From Methyloversatilis discipulorum (lineage in GTDB: Bacteria; Pseudomonadota; Gammaproteobacteria; Burkholderiales; Rhodocyclaceae): a stretch of DNA of 64,000 bases. Made by a program: the position numbers and the translations under genes. Location of the stretch: contig NZ_ARVV01000001.1 in the NCBI RefSeq assembly GCF_000385375.1, forward strand, positions 2,542,001-2,606,000. Reading direction: 5' to 3'. The notes beneath the pieces are model-generated. The model was not told the origin of the DNA and searched no databases. It saw nothing but the letters and a program-made list of their open reading frames with translations. The number at the start of each line of letters is the position of its first letter. The stretch's first letter is position 1. Below, in pieces: positions 44,030-53,354 of this stretch.

Positions 44030-45232
44030 ATGGACAGTTTCAAGACCTCGGCCGACGTGTTGTTCATCCTGCTTGGCGCCATCATGGTGCTGGCGATGCA
44101 CGCCGGCTTTGCCTTCCTCGAAGTCGGTACGGTGCGACGCAAGAACCAGGTGAACGCCCTGGTGAAGATTCTGGTCGATTTCTGCGTATCGACGCTGGTG
44201 TATTTCTTCATCGGCTACGGCATTTCCTACGGCGTGCATTTCTTCGGCAGTGCAGCCTCGCTCACCCAGTCGAGTGGCTACGACCTGGTGAAGTTCTTCT
44301 TCCTGCTCACCTTCGCGGCGGCAATCCCGGCCATCGTGTCCGGCGGCATCGCCGAGCGCGCGCGCTTCTGGCCGCAGGTGATGGCGACCGCGCTGATCGT
44401 CGGCCTGCTCTACCCGCTGTTCGAAGGCATGGTGTGGAACGGCAACTTCGGCTTCCAGAGCTGGCTCGAAGCGCAGTTCGGCGCTCCATTCCATGATTTC
44501 GCCGGCTCGGTGGTGGTGCACGCGTTCGGCGGCTGGGTCGCGCTTGCCGCCGTGCTGCTGCTCGGCGCGCGCCGCGGCCGCTACTCGCGCGACGGCGGCA
44601 TCGCCGCGCACCCGCCGTCGAGCATCCCCTTCCTCGCGCTGGGCGCCTGGATACTGACCGTCGGATGGTTCGGCTTCAACGTGATGAGCGCACAGAAGCT
44701 GGAAGCGGTGAACGGCCTGGTCGCGGTCAATTCGCTGATGGCCATGGTCGGCGGCACGCTGGTGGCACTGGTCGCCGGCCGCAACGACCCGGGCTTCGTG
44801 CATAACGGCCCGCTGGCAGGGCTGGTCGCGGTCTGCGCCGGCTCGGACCTGATGCACCCGCTCGGTGCGCTGGCCACCGGTGCGGTCGCCGGCGGCCTGT
44901 TCGTACTGATGTTCACGCTGACGCAGAACCGCTGGAAGATAGACGACGTGCTCGGCGTCTGGCCGCTGCACGGTCTGTGCGGCGCCTGGGGCGGCATCGC
45001 AGCGGGCATCTTCGGGCTGGAAGCGCTCGGCGGTCTCGGCTCGGTCACCTTCATGACGCAGCTGGTCGGCACCGTAGCCGGCGTCGTCATTGCACTGGCG
45101 GGTGGCTTCGCCATCTACGGCATCCTCCGCGTCTTCGTCGGCCTGCGGCTCGATGCGGAACAGGAATTCGAAGGCGCCGACCTCGCCATCCATCGCATCA
45201 GCGCCTCGCCGGAACGCGAAACGCTGTGGTGA
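44030..45232 (+). CDS. amtB: ammonium transporter (Amt family)
   Basis: 400 residues from the ATG at 44030 (GGAG upstream). About 11 membrane helices. Amt-family marks are LAMHAGFAFLEVGTVRRKNQVNALVKILVDF, FFIGYGISYG, SGGIAERARFWPQ, FEGMVWNGNFG, VVVHAFGGWVALAAVLLLGARRGRY and CGAWGGIAAGIFG. The first signature reads EVGTVRRKN where classical AmtB has GGLVRxKN, placing it in a divergent branch. It conducts ammonium into the cell. No glnK gene accompanies it, which is unusual for amtB. A sigma-54-like promoter precedes it. Confidence 0.93.
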   Translation: MDSFKTSADVLFILLGAIMVLAMHAGFAFLEVGTVRRKNQVNALVKILVDFCVSTLVYFFIGYGISYGVHFFGSAASLTQSSGYDLVKFFFLLTFAAAIPAIVSGGIAERARFWPQVMATALIVGLLYPLFEGMVWNGNFGFQSWLEAQFGAPFHDFAGSVVVHAFGGWVALAAVLLLGARRGRYSRDGGIAAHPPSSIPFLALGAWILTVGWFGFNVMSAQKLEAVNGLVAVNSLMAMVGGTLVALVAGRNDPGFVHNGPLAGLVAVCAGSDLMHPLGALATGAVAGGLFVLMFTLTQNRWKIDDVLGVWPLHGLCGAWGGIAAGIFGLEALGGLGSVTFMTQLVGTVAGVVIALAGGFAIYGILRVFVGLRLDAEQEFEGADLAIHRISASPERETLW

Positions 45233-45335
45233 ACACCCGGTAGGACGGCGCTGGCGCGTGGTCGGTCCATACCGACAGCGCAAGCGGCCGGCGGCAAGGC
45301 AGAATCGCGGGCAGTCCACACTGGAGTCCCCCGCC

Positions 45336-46532
45336 ATGATCCGCCCGCGTCGCGCCGCGCCCTACCATCGTTCCACCCTGCTGTTCGCGCTGCTCGGTGC
45401 GCTGTTCGCCGCGCCCGTGCAGGCGGACCTGTTGCTCGCCACGCGGCAGACCGTGATCGACCCCGGTCTGCCGCTCACACTGACGGTCGTGTCGACCGCC
45501 GGCGAAGCGCTGCCCGACGAACTGAAGGCACGCATCATCGTCGGCGCCCGCGCCGCCGACGTGACGCTGCGCGCTGCCACGCCGGCACAGGGCGGGCGAC
45601 GCGACTACTCGGCGGTATTCCCGACCGATCTCGATGGCACCGGCCGTCTGGAACTGACGTCGGCTGCATCCAGCGTGCTGCTGGTGCAGCTCAGACCGGC
45701 GCCGCTGGCCGCCGGCGCAGTGGCGATCACGACGCCGGGCGCCGCCCGTCCCACTACGACCGACGACCAGGACGCCGAGCCGGCGGGCGTGGTCAACCTG
45801 GGCCGCAATCGTATCGGTCTGGGGACGCACGAGCCGGTCTACTTCGTCGCCGGCTCGCGCGGCGACACCACGGCGCGCTTCCAGCTGTCGTTCAAGTACC
45901 GCATCTTCGACCCGGAAGGCTGGGCGACCGAACTGCCGCTGGGCGAACTGCTGACCGGCCTGCACTTCGGCTACACGCAGACTTCGACCTGGGACTGGAG
46001 CGGCGACTCCAAACCCTTCCGCGACACCACCTACAAGCCCAGCTTCTTCTACGAGTTCGGGCCATACCGGCAGATCGGGTCGCGCCACACGGTGAGCGCC
46101 CAAGCCGGTTACGAACACCAGTCGAACGGCCGCGACGGCATCGAATCGCGCTCGATCGACACGCTGTTCGTGAAACCGTCCTGGCGCTGGGACATCGACC
46201 ACAACACCCACATCGGTGCGTCGGTGAAGCTGTTCGACTACACCGACCGCGATCCCAACAACCGCGACATATCGAAGTACCGCGGCTACGCGCTGGTCGG
46301 CGTGGAAGTGGGCAACGACGACGGCTGGCTGCTGAAGGCGGAAAGCTATCCGGGCGACCAGGGCTCGCTGCAGCTGGACCTGTCCTACCGGCTGAAGCGC
46401 CGCCTGCTGGCGGACGCCGGCGCTGGCGGCTTCCTGCACTTCCAGTACTTCAATGGCTACGGCGAAAGCCTGATCGACTACAACCGCAGCGGCCCGGCGC
46501 AGTTCCGCGTCGGTTTTTCCATCGTGCGCTGA
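45336..46532 (+). CDS. pldA: outer-membrane phospholipase A
   Basis: 398 residues from the ATG at 45336. A signal peptide (LLFALLGALFAAPVQA) is followed by an N-terminal extension of about 120 residues and a 12-strand barrel. The active site motif YEHQSNGRDGIESRSIDTLFVKP carries the His and Ser of the catalytic triad (HxSNG in E. coli PldA). It hydrolyses phospholipids in the outer membrane when the membrane is disturbed and needs calcium and dimerisation. The N-terminal extension is longer than in E. coli. It ends in a hairpin shared with the kinase gene. Confidence 0.93.
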   Translation: MIRPRRAAPYHRSTLLFALLGALFAAPVQADLLLATRQTVIDPGLPLTLTVVSTAGEALPDELKARIIVGARAADVTLRAATPAQGGRRDYSAVFPTDLDGTGRLELTSAASSVLLVQLRPAPLAAGAVAITTPGAARPTTTDDQDAEPAGVVNLGRNRIGLGTHEPVYFVAGSRGDTTARFQLSFKYRIFDPEGWATELPLGELLTGLHFGYTQTSTWDWSGDSKPFRDTTYKPSFFYEFGPYRQIGSRHTVSAQAGYEHQSNGRDGIESRSIDTLFVKPSWRWDIDHNTHIGASVKLFDYTDRDPNNRDISKYRGYALVGVEVGNDDGWLLKAESYPGDQGSLQLDLSYRLKRRLLADAGAGGFLHFQYFNGYGESLIDYNRSGPAQFRVGFSIVR

Positions 46533-46536
46533 GAAA

Positions 46537-46566
46537 GCAGCATCGCGACTCGCGTCGCGATGCTGC
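46537..46566. terminator. 13-bp hairpin between convergent pldA and kinase genes
   Basis: GCAGCATCGCGAC and GTCGCGATGCTGC form a perfect stem with loop TCGC in the gap between the two stop codons. No T run, so it is likely a transcript-end stabiliser for both. Confidence 0.6.
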
Positions 46567-46567
46567 C

Positions 46568-48580
46568 TTACGCGTGCGCCGGTCCCTCGGCGCCGCGGAA
46601 CTGCGGTTCGGCCAGCAGGTGCACGCTGAAGCAGGTGCCCTCGCCAGGCGTGCTGGTGACCGTAATGGTGCCGCCGTAGCGCTCGATCAGGCCGAGCGAC
46701 ACCGACAGCCCGAGGCCTGTGCCTTCCGAACGCTTGGTGGTGAAGAAGGGATCGAATACGCGACCGATGTGTTCGGGCGCGATGCCGTGGCCGGTGTCGC
46801 GCACGTCTATCCGTGCACCTTCCGGATCTTCGCTGTCTCGCGTCGCCAGCGTCAGCGTGCCGCCGTCGGGCATCGCATGCAGCGCGTTGACGATGAGGTT
46901 CACCAGCACCTGCTGCAGCTCGTCGCGATTGATGCGCACACGGGTCGTCGCTTCGGTATCGAACACGATGTCGACGCCGGACTTGCGCGCCTGGTGCTGC
47001 ACCAGCGGCAGCGTGTCGTGCAGCAGCGTCGCGGTGTCCAGCTCGTCCACATAGCCGGCGAACTCGCCCGGCCGCGCGTACTGCAGCAGCTTGGTCACGA
47101 TGACGCGGATGCGGTTGATCTGTTCGTCGAGCAGCCGGACTTCGGTCTTCACCGTATTGCCGGCCGGGCCGAGCAAGGCGCGCATCAGGTCGAGATTGCC
47201 CTGCATCACGGCGATCGGATTGTTGATCTCGTGCGCCACACCGGCGGTGAGCTGGCCGATGGCAGCCAGCTTTTCCGAGCGCACCAGCTGGCGCTGCGCC
47301 TCGCGCAATTCGGCGGTGCGTTCGACTACCTTCTGGTCCAGCTCGGCGTTGAGCTGTTTCAGTTCGGCCTCACGGGCAGCCACGGTATCGAGCAGGGTAT
47401 CGAGGTGACTGGCCAGACGGGCGATTTCCTCACCGCCCTCGACCGCACCGGTGCGCGCCGTCGCATCGCCCTTCTCGACGGCGCCGATGGTCGCATCCAT
47501 CCGCTCGATCGGCCGGAAGATGCTGCGCGCGCCGCGCAGCGACAGCACGACGCCGGTCGCCATGATGAGTGCGAACAGGCCGATCAGCGCCGCCAGGATG
47601 TTCTGCTTCACCTCGCGGAAGGGCGCTTCGAGAAAGCCGACGTAGAGCATGCCGATGCGCCGGTCGTCGCCATCGACCACCGGTTCGTAGCCCGACACAT
47701 ACCAGTCGTTCACGACGAAGGCGCGGTCCAGCCAGCGCTCGCCGTTGTCGAGCACGCGGTGGCGCACCGCCGCCGACACGCGCGTACCGAGCGCGCGGTC
47801 GCCGCCGAACATGCGCACATTGGTGGCGATGCGCACGTCGTCGAGGAAGAGCGTGGCAGTGCCGCGCGAGCCCAGCGGCAAGGCGCCGTCGTTGTAGACG
47901 AGGTCGTTGATGGTGTCGACGAAATCGAGGTTGCGGTTCAGCAGCTGACCGCCTTCGAGCACGCCGATCTGTTCGCCCTGCGCGTCGAGTATCGGTACGG
48001 CGATATGGATCACCATGCCGCGGTCTTCCTCGCTGCGCGGGTCGGGCCGGGCATTGGTGGTCGGCACGATGGCGAGTCGGGCGCGTTCGAGCAGCGGCGG
48101 GCTGATCGCTTCGAGCCGGGCGGCGTCGAACACCGACAGCACAACCCGTGCCTCGCCTTCGAGCGCGCCGCGCACCACCGGCCAGTCGGCGCGCGCCTCA
48201 CCCGGTTTCGCGCCGTTGGACGCTGCACGCACCCGCCCCTGACGATCGAGCACATAGAGATAGTCGAAGTGCTGCGAGCCGGCCTGTGCCGCCAGCAGCG
48301 TGCCAAGTCTGGCCGGGTTGTCGAGCACGCTGCGCAGCCTGCCCGACGCGGCCAGCCCGGCGATCGCCTGCTTCTGGCCGTCGAGCACGCGGTCGAAGTA
48401 CTGGCGTGCGATGGTCAGTTCGGCATTCACCTTGTAGATGAGCAACTGGTCGTAGGCCGAATTGCCCCAGTGCACGACCAGCCCGATCAGCAGCGGCAGC
48501 ATCAGCAGCGGCGGCGCCAGCACCAGCACGACCAGCCGGGTGCGCACCGAACCGCGGCGCAATGAATGAATGAATCGCAT
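46568..48580 (-). CDS. membrane sensor histidine kinase with periplasmic dCache-like domain (orphan)
   Basis: 670 residues. TM1 (about 15-35), a large periplasmic domain of about 280 residues with cache-like features (FDYLYVLDRQGRVRAASN, VIHIAVPILDAQGEQIGVLEGGQLLNRN, GYEPVVDGDDRRIGMLYVGF), TM2 around 335-357, a HAMP domain, a coiled stretch, then VAHEINNPIAVMQGNLDLM with the phosphorylated His near residue 449. The ATPase domain shows NLIVNALHAMPDGG, DTGHGIAPE and EGTGLGLSVSLGLIERYGG. No response regulator is next to it, so it is an orphan or a partner of a distant regulator. It converges on pldA. Confidence 0.93.
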   Translation of the reverse strand: MRFIHSLRRGSVRTRLVVLVLAPPLLMLPLLIGLVVHWGNSAYDQLLIYKVNAELTIARQYFDRVLDGQKQAIAGLAASGRLRSVLDNPARLGTLLAAQAGSQHFDYLYVLDRQGRVRAASNGAKPGEARADWPVVRGALEGEARVVLSVFDAARLEAISPPLLERARLAIVPTTNARPDPRSEEDRGMVIHIAVPILDAQGEQIGVLEGGQLLNRNLDFVDTINDLVYNDGALPLGSRGTATLFLDDVRIATNVRMFGGDRALGTRVSAAVRHRVLDNGERWLDRAFVVNDWYVSGYEPVVDGDDRRIGMLYVGFLEAPFREVKQNILAALIGLFALIMATGVVLSLRGARSIFRPIERMDATIGAVEKGDATARTGAVEGGEEIARLASHLDTLLDTVAAREAELKQLNAELDQKVVERTAELREAQRQLVRSEKLAAIGQLTAGVAHEINNPIAVMQGNLDLMRALLGPAGNTVKTEVRLLDEQINRIRVIVTKLLQYARPGEFAGYVDELDTATLLHDTLPLVQHQARKSGVDIVFDTEATTRVRINRDELQQVLVNLIVNALHAMPDGGTLTLATRDSEDPEGARIDVRDTGHGIAPEHIGRVFDPFFTTKRSEGTGLGLSVSLGLIERYGGTITVTSTPGEGTCFSVHLLAEPQFRGAEGPAHA

Positions 48581-48660
48581 CCGCCGATGCTACTTCAGGC
48601 CCCGGGTTTGCGCTGCCGCCCGCTACACTCGCGCCTTTCGTCCTTCCGCCCTCCCCGTCC

Positions 48661-49851
48661 ATGCATGTCGACGTGATCGTGATCGGCGCCGGCGCGGCCG
48701 GCCTGATGTGTGCCGCCACCGCCGGCAGCCGCGGCCGCAGCGTGCTGCTGATCGACCACTATCCGAAGCTGGCCGAGAAGATCCGCATTTCCGGCGGCGG
48801 CCGCTGCAATTTCACCAACCGCGATCTGCGGCCGGACTGTTTCCTGTCGCAGAACCCGCATTTCTGCCGCTCCGCGCTGTCGCGCTACACGCCGCGCGAT
48901 TTCGTCGCGCTGGTCGAGCGGCACGGCATCCGCTATCACGAGAAGACGCTGGGCCAGCTGTTCTGCGACGACAGCTCGCAGCAGATCATCGACCTGCTGA
49001 AGGCCGAGTGCGACGCCGGCAGCGTGCGCTGGCAACAGCCGTCGGCGGTGGCGGGCGTCACACGAGAAGGCGATCTGTTCCGCGTCGATACCGACCAGGG
49101 GGCGCGCTTCGCCGCCTCGCTGGTGATCGCCACCGGCGGGCTCACGGTGCCCAAGATCGGCGCCACCCCTTTCGGTTACAAGCTGGCCGAGCAGTTCGGC
49201 CTGAAGGTGGTGCCGCCCAAGCCGGCACTGGTGCCGCTGGCGCTGGACCCGGAGTGGCTGGCGCGCTTCGGCGAACTGTCCGGCGCCTCCTTCGATTCGA
49301 TCGCCTCCTGCGACGGCCCGGAATTCCGCGAACAGACCCTGCTCACCCACCGCGGCCTGTCCGGGCCGGCCATCCTGCAGGCGTCGAGCTACTGGCAGCA
49401 GGCGGGCGGCCGCGAGCCAGTGCGCATCGACCTGCTGCCGGACGTGGACGACGCGGAAGGCTGGCTGCAATCGGCGCGTGCCGGCCGGCAGACGCTGGCT
49501 GGGCTGCTGGCGGAACACCTGCCGAAGCGCTTCGCCCAGCAATGGGTGGATTTCGAAGGCGGCGGCCGATGGAACAGCGCACTGATCGAACTGCCGCGCG
49601 CAACGCTTGCCGACATCGCGGCAAAGCTCAAGAGCTGGGCGCTGCATCCGTCCGGCACGCTGGGCTACAACAAGGCCGAGGTGACGCTGGGCGGTGTCGA
49701 CACGCGCGAGCTCGACCAGAAGACGATGGCCGCCCGGCGCGTACCCGGCCTGCACTTCGTCGGTGAGGTGGTCGACGTGACCGGCTGGCTGGGCGGCTAC
49801 AACTTCCAGTGGGCCTGGTCGTCGGGCTGGTGCGCCGGTCAGTCAGTCTGA
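48661..49851 (+). CDS. FAD-dependent oxidoreductase, HI0933/YhiN family
   Basis: 396 residues. The N-terminal FAD-binding GxGxxG is VIGAGAAGLMCAATAG. RISGGGRCNFTNRD is the HI0933 signature, followed by SLVIATGGLTVPKIGATPFGY and, near the end, TMAARRVPGLHFVGEVVDVTGWLGGYNFQWAWSSG. The family is annotated as aminoacetone oxidase or simply as a flavoprotein of unknown substrate. It is a single gene, divergent from the kinase and converging on the SLC13-type gene. Confidence 0.92.
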   Translation: MHVDVIVIGAGAAGLMCAATAGSRGRSVLLIDHYPKLAEKIRISGGGRCNFTNRDLRPDCFLSQNPHFCRSALSRYTPRDFVALVERHGIRYHEKTLGQLFCDDSSQQIIDLLKAECDAGSVRWQQPSAVAGVTREGDLFRVDTDQGARFAASLVIATGGLTVPKIGATPFGYKLAEQFGLKVVPPKPALVPLALDPEWLARFGELSGASFDSIASCDGPEFREQTLLTHRGLSGPAILQASSYWQQAGGREPVRIDLLPDVDDAEGWLQSARAGRQTLAGLLAEHLPKRFAQQWVDFEGGGRWNSALIELPRATLADIAAKLKSWALHPSGTLGYNKAEVTLGGVDTRELDQKTMAARRVPGLHFVGEVVDVTGWLGGYNFQWAWSSGWCAGQSV

Positions 49852-49867
49852 GCGCGCCCTCTGCGCT

Positions 49868-51598
49868 TCATCGGGCGAACGGGAAGAACACCGGCACCAG
49901 CAGCAGCACGGTCGCGCCATAGGCGAGCGTGATCGGCAGGCCCATGCGGACGAAATCCAGCATGCGGTAGCGCCCGGGCGAATACACCATCAGATGGGTC
50001 TGGTAGCCGAAGGGGATCAGGAAACCGGCGCTGGCGCCATACAGTACCGCCATCACGAAGGGCATCGGGTCGGCGTCGAAGGCACGCGCGGTCGACAGCG
50101 CGATCGGAAAGGCCAGCGCCGCAGCGGCGTTATTGGTCACCAATTCGGTCAGGATCACCGTCAGCAGATAGATGCCGATGAAGGCGCCCACCACGCCGTG
50201 TCCGTCATAAAGCGTGCGCAGCGCACCGGTCATCAGTTCCGCGGCGCCGCTGTTTTCCAGCACCTGGGCGATGGCCAGCGACGAGCCTATGGTCAGCACC
50301 AGATCGAACGGAAAGCGGCGCCGCATTTCGCCGAGCGTCAGCAGGCCGCTGACGACCAGACCGGCGAGCAGCAGCAGCAGACCGGTGAACAGCGGCACGA
50401 TTTCCAGCCCGGACAATGCGATCACCGCCGCGAAGGCGCCCAGCGTGAGCCGGCTCTGCAGCGGCGTCAGGCGCGGCCGCACCGTGCCGCCGACTAGGTG
50501 GAAGTTGCGGTCGATGTTGCGGTGGTTGGCGAAATCGGGGCCGACCGCCAGCAGCAGGCTGTCGCCGACGTGCAGCGGCACGCGCCCGAGCTGACCGGTC
50601 AGGCGCTTGTCGCCGCGCCGTATGCCGACCACGCCGGCGTCGAACATGGTGCGGAAGTCGACTTCTCGCAGCGTCTTGTTTGCCAGTTCGGACTGACTCG
50701 ACACGACAACTTCGAGCAGGTTGGAGCGCAGCAGCGAATCCGCCTCGACACCGAACACCTGCAGGCCGTCGAAGCGCTGCAGCGCGGCCATCTTGTCAAC
50801 TTCGCCGGTGAAGATGAGCACGTCGCCGGACTCGATCACCTCGGTCGGTGCGACCGGAGAGATCAGCCTGCCCTCGCGCATGATTTCGAGCAGGAACAGG
50901 CCTTCGAGATTGCGCAGCCTGTTCTGTTCGATGCTGCGGCCGATCAGCGACGACGCTGGCTCTACCCGCGCTTCGAGGAAATACGCCTGCTGCAGTTCAC
51001 GGTCGTTCGCCGCATGCCTTGGCAGCAGACGCACGCTCAGCGCCAGCACCGCCACGCACACCAGCGCCACCGGCACGCCGACCCAGCTCGGGTCGAACAT
51101 GCCCAGCGGCTTCATGCCGGCATTCACCATCAGCGAACTGACCACCAGATTGGTCGAGGTACCGACCAGCGTGGTGATGCCGCCGACGATGGCGGCGAAG
51201 GACAGCGGTATCAGCAGCAGCGAGGCCGGGTGATGGCGCTGCTTGGTCACCACGCCGAGCAACGCGCCCACCACCGCGGTGTTGTTCAGAAAGGCGGAAA
51301 ACAGCGTGGTGACCGAGGTGAAACGCACCACCGCCCAGCCGGGCGAGCCGCGCAGCAGCCGGTCCGACACGCGCTCCAGTATCGGCGAGCGCTCGATCAC
51401 CAGCGACACCAGCAGCAGCATCACCAGCATGGCCAGCGCCGGATTGGTGTAGCTGGCCAGCCAGGCTTTCTGGTCGAGCAGACCGGCCAGGTAGTAACAG
51501 GTGGCCAGCCCGGCGAACAGCGGTGCAGGCGCTATGCGGCCATGCACCAGCAGCGCCAGCAGCAGGCCGATGGAGGCGAGAACCAGCCAGGCGGTCAT
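49868..51598 (-). CDS. SLC13/DASS-type permease with two TrkA-C (RCK) domains
   Basis: 576 residues from the ATG at 51598. About 11 membrane helices flank a cytosolic middle with two RCK_C/TrkA-C-like domains (ARVEPASSLIGRSIEQNRLRNLEGLFLLEIMREG and VVVSSQSELANKTLREVDFRTMFDAGVVGIRRGDKRL). The transport repeats contain FLNNTAVVGALLGVV, GGITTLVGTSTNLVVSSLM and TELVTNNAAAALAFPIALS, the paired SNT-like motifs of DASS transporters. It starts 10 bases after the cysQ stop, and its neighbours are sulfate assimilation genes, so it may carry sulfate (as CysZ/SLT-type proteins do) rather than carboxylates. Substrate is inference. Confidence 0.88.
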   Translation of the reverse strand: MTAWLVLASIGLLLALLVHGRIAPAPLFAGLATCYYLAGLLDQKAWLASYTNPALAMLVMLLLVSLVIERSPILERVSDRLLRGSPGWAVVRFTSVTTLFSAFLNNTAVVGALLGVVTKQRHHPASLLLIPLSFAAIVGGITTLVGTSTNLVVSSLMVNAGMKPLGMFDPSWVGVPVALVCVAVLALSVRLLPRHAANDRELQQAYFLEARVEPASSLIGRSIEQNRLRNLEGLFLLEIMREGRLISPVAPTEVIESGDVLIFTGEVDKMAALQRFDGLQVFGVEADSLLRSNLLEVVVSSQSELANKTLREVDFRTMFDAGVVGIRRGDKRLTGQLGRVPLHVGDSLLLAVGPDFANHRNIDRNFHLVGGTVRPRLTPLQSRLTLGAFAAVIALSGLEIVPLFTGLLLLLAGLVVSGLLTLGEMRRRFPFDLVLTIGSSLAIAQVLENSGAAELMTGALRTLYDGHGVVGAFIGIYLLTVILTELVTNNAAAALAFPIALSTARAFDADPMPFVMAVLYGASAGFLIPFGYQTHLMVYSPGRYRMLDFVRMGLPITLAYGATVLLLVPVFFPFAR

Positions 51599-51608
51599 GA
51601 GCGAAGAC

Positions 51609-52385
51609 TCAGGCGCCCAGTCCCCAGGCCGCGAAGTGCGGGTTGGCGAAATCGGGTTTGCCGTAGCTGAACGGCGAGCCGTCGACCTGTTCGATGCGGC
51701 CGCCGGCGGCAACCAGCACCGCGTGACCGGCGGCAATGTCCCATTCCATCGTGCGACCGAGGCGCGGATAGACGTCGGCTTCGCCGGCCGCCACCAGACA
51801 GATCTTCAGCGACGAGCCGGCGTTGCGCAGGTCAGCCACCTTGCGCCCCGCGAGGTAGGCGTCGAGCGCGGCCGCGTCGCCGTGCGAACGACTGGCCACC
51901 ACGGTGAGCCCTTCGCCTGGCGGCACGCGGCAGCGGATTTCGCGCGCGCCGTCGGCGTCCTCCAGCCAGGCGCCGACACCGGCGATGCCGGAGAACAGGC
52001 GGCCCAGCGCCGGCGCCAGCACGACGCCCAGCACCGGCTGGCCGTTCTCGATCAGGGCGACGTTGACCGTGAACTCACCGTTGCGGTTGATAAACTCTTT
52101 CGTGCCATCCAGTGGATCAACCAGCCAGAACGGTGCGCCGGCCGCCGGCCGCTGACCGGCTTCGGTGGACTCTTCGGACACGATGAAAATGTCCGGCGTC
52201 AGCGCCTTCAGTCGGGCAACGATCACCTCGTCAGCCTTCTTGTCGGCTTGCGTTACAGGCGAATTGTCCGACTTATCAGTGACTTCGAAATCCGTCGCAT
52301 AGACATCCATCACGCACTTGCCCGCATCCCGGACGATGTCCAGCAGTGCTGCGTGCAAGGTCTTCAGTTCGGCGACGTCCTTCAT
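51609..52385 (-). CDS. cysQ: 3'(2'),5'-bisphosphate nucleotidase
   Basis: 258 residues from the ATG at 52385, with AGGAG five bases upstream. Inositol monophosphatase superfamily: metal-binding SEESTEAG, LVDPLDGTKEFINRNGEFTVNVALI and WDIAAGHAVLVAAGG. CysQ hydrolyses PAP and PAPS, preventing their build-up during sulfate assimilation. Upstream and divergent are the cysD and cysNC genes; downstream, 10 bases away, is the SLC13-type transporter. The three units form a sulfate activation locus. Confidence 0.95.
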   Translation of the reverse strand: MKDVAELKTLHAALLDIVRDAGKCVMDVYATDFEVTDKSDNSPVTQADKKADEVIVARLKALTPDIFIVSEESTEAGQRPAAGAPFWLVDPLDGTKEFINRNGEFTVNVALIENGQPVLGVVLAPALGRLFSGIAGVGAWLEDADGAREIRCRVPPGEGLTVVASRSHGDAAALDAYLAGRKVADLRNAGSSLKICLVAAGEADVYPRLGRTMEWDIAAGHAVLVAAGGRIEQVDGSPFSYGKPDFANPHFAAWGLGA

Positions 52386-52505
52386 GTGTTCTCCTGACAA
52401 GCCACGGTGTCCGCCGGTTTAACGGCCACTAAATAATTAATGCACATTATCTGCGCACTGAATGCTTGTACTCTACATGACGGATGACAACCCTGTCCGT
52501 GAAGA

Positions 52506-53354
52506 ATGGACGCTAGAAACCTGCCTGCCGAAGAGTTGAACGAACGCCGCCGCGAAGCCGTCAGGCTGCGCCTGACCGGCATGACCGTGGCCGCGGTGTC
52601 GGCTGCGGTGCGCCTGAGCGCGCCCACGGTCATCGCTGCCCACAAGGCCTATCTGGCTGGCGGGTGGGATGCGGTGCTGCTGCGCCGGCGCGGCCGCAGT
52701 GCCGGCAGCGGTCGCAAGCTCGACGCCTCGGTCGAGCGCAGGCTGCTGGCCGCCATGGTCGGACACACCCCGGATGCGCTCGGCCTGCCGCAGCGTTTGT
52801 GGAGCGACGAGGCGATTGCGGCGTGGTTCGTGCAACAGGGTCTGCCGGTGCCGCCGCGGCGCAGCCTGGGTCGCTACCGCGCCGGCTGGGGCCTGCAGCC
52901 CGCGCTGTCCGACGACGACCACAGTCAGCTGCACACACTGATGAAATCGGTCGCGCGCGACCACGACCCCTTCTGGTGCGGCGCCCTGCCCGGCACCGCC
53001 ACCGAGCACCTTCATTGGCTCCTGTTCGCGCGCGGCAGCCGCGGCCAGCTGCACTGGTCGGCATGCCCGAACCCGCCCGATACCGACGACTGGACGCGCT
53101 TCTGGCAGCGTCTCGCCGCCGAACGGAAGCGGCCGGTGCATCTGTTGCTGAGCGGCCTGACGCTGACGCCGGGCGGTGAACTGGACCGCTGGATGTCGGC
53201 GCAGACGCCGCCGCTAAGCTGGACCGCGCTGCCGATGTCGCCGACCGTGACGCGCGCCGCAGCCCTGTCTTCGAATCCGCCGCCCGCCGTGACGCGCTCG
53301 AACGCGCACATCACGACGGCACCCCATCATTCTGCGATCAAACCGAGAGCGCCC
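52506..53354 (+). CDS. IS630-like helix-turn-helix/DDE-derived frame, open into cysD with no stop
   Basis: 283 codons from the ATG at 52506 that run straight into cysD without a stop. Residues 1-130 look like the N-terminal DNA-binding part of IS630/Tc1-type transposases ([54 protein letters not shown]). About residues 155-247 resemble the DDE core in layout ([38 protein letters not shown]) but the acids are missing: SGL stands where IVDN is expected and TVTRAA follows SPT where NPIE is expected. Residues 248-283 look like linker or fortuitous frame. It could be a domesticated DNA-binding protein, a real fusion with CysD, or a pseudogene that lost its stop. Confidence 0.6.
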
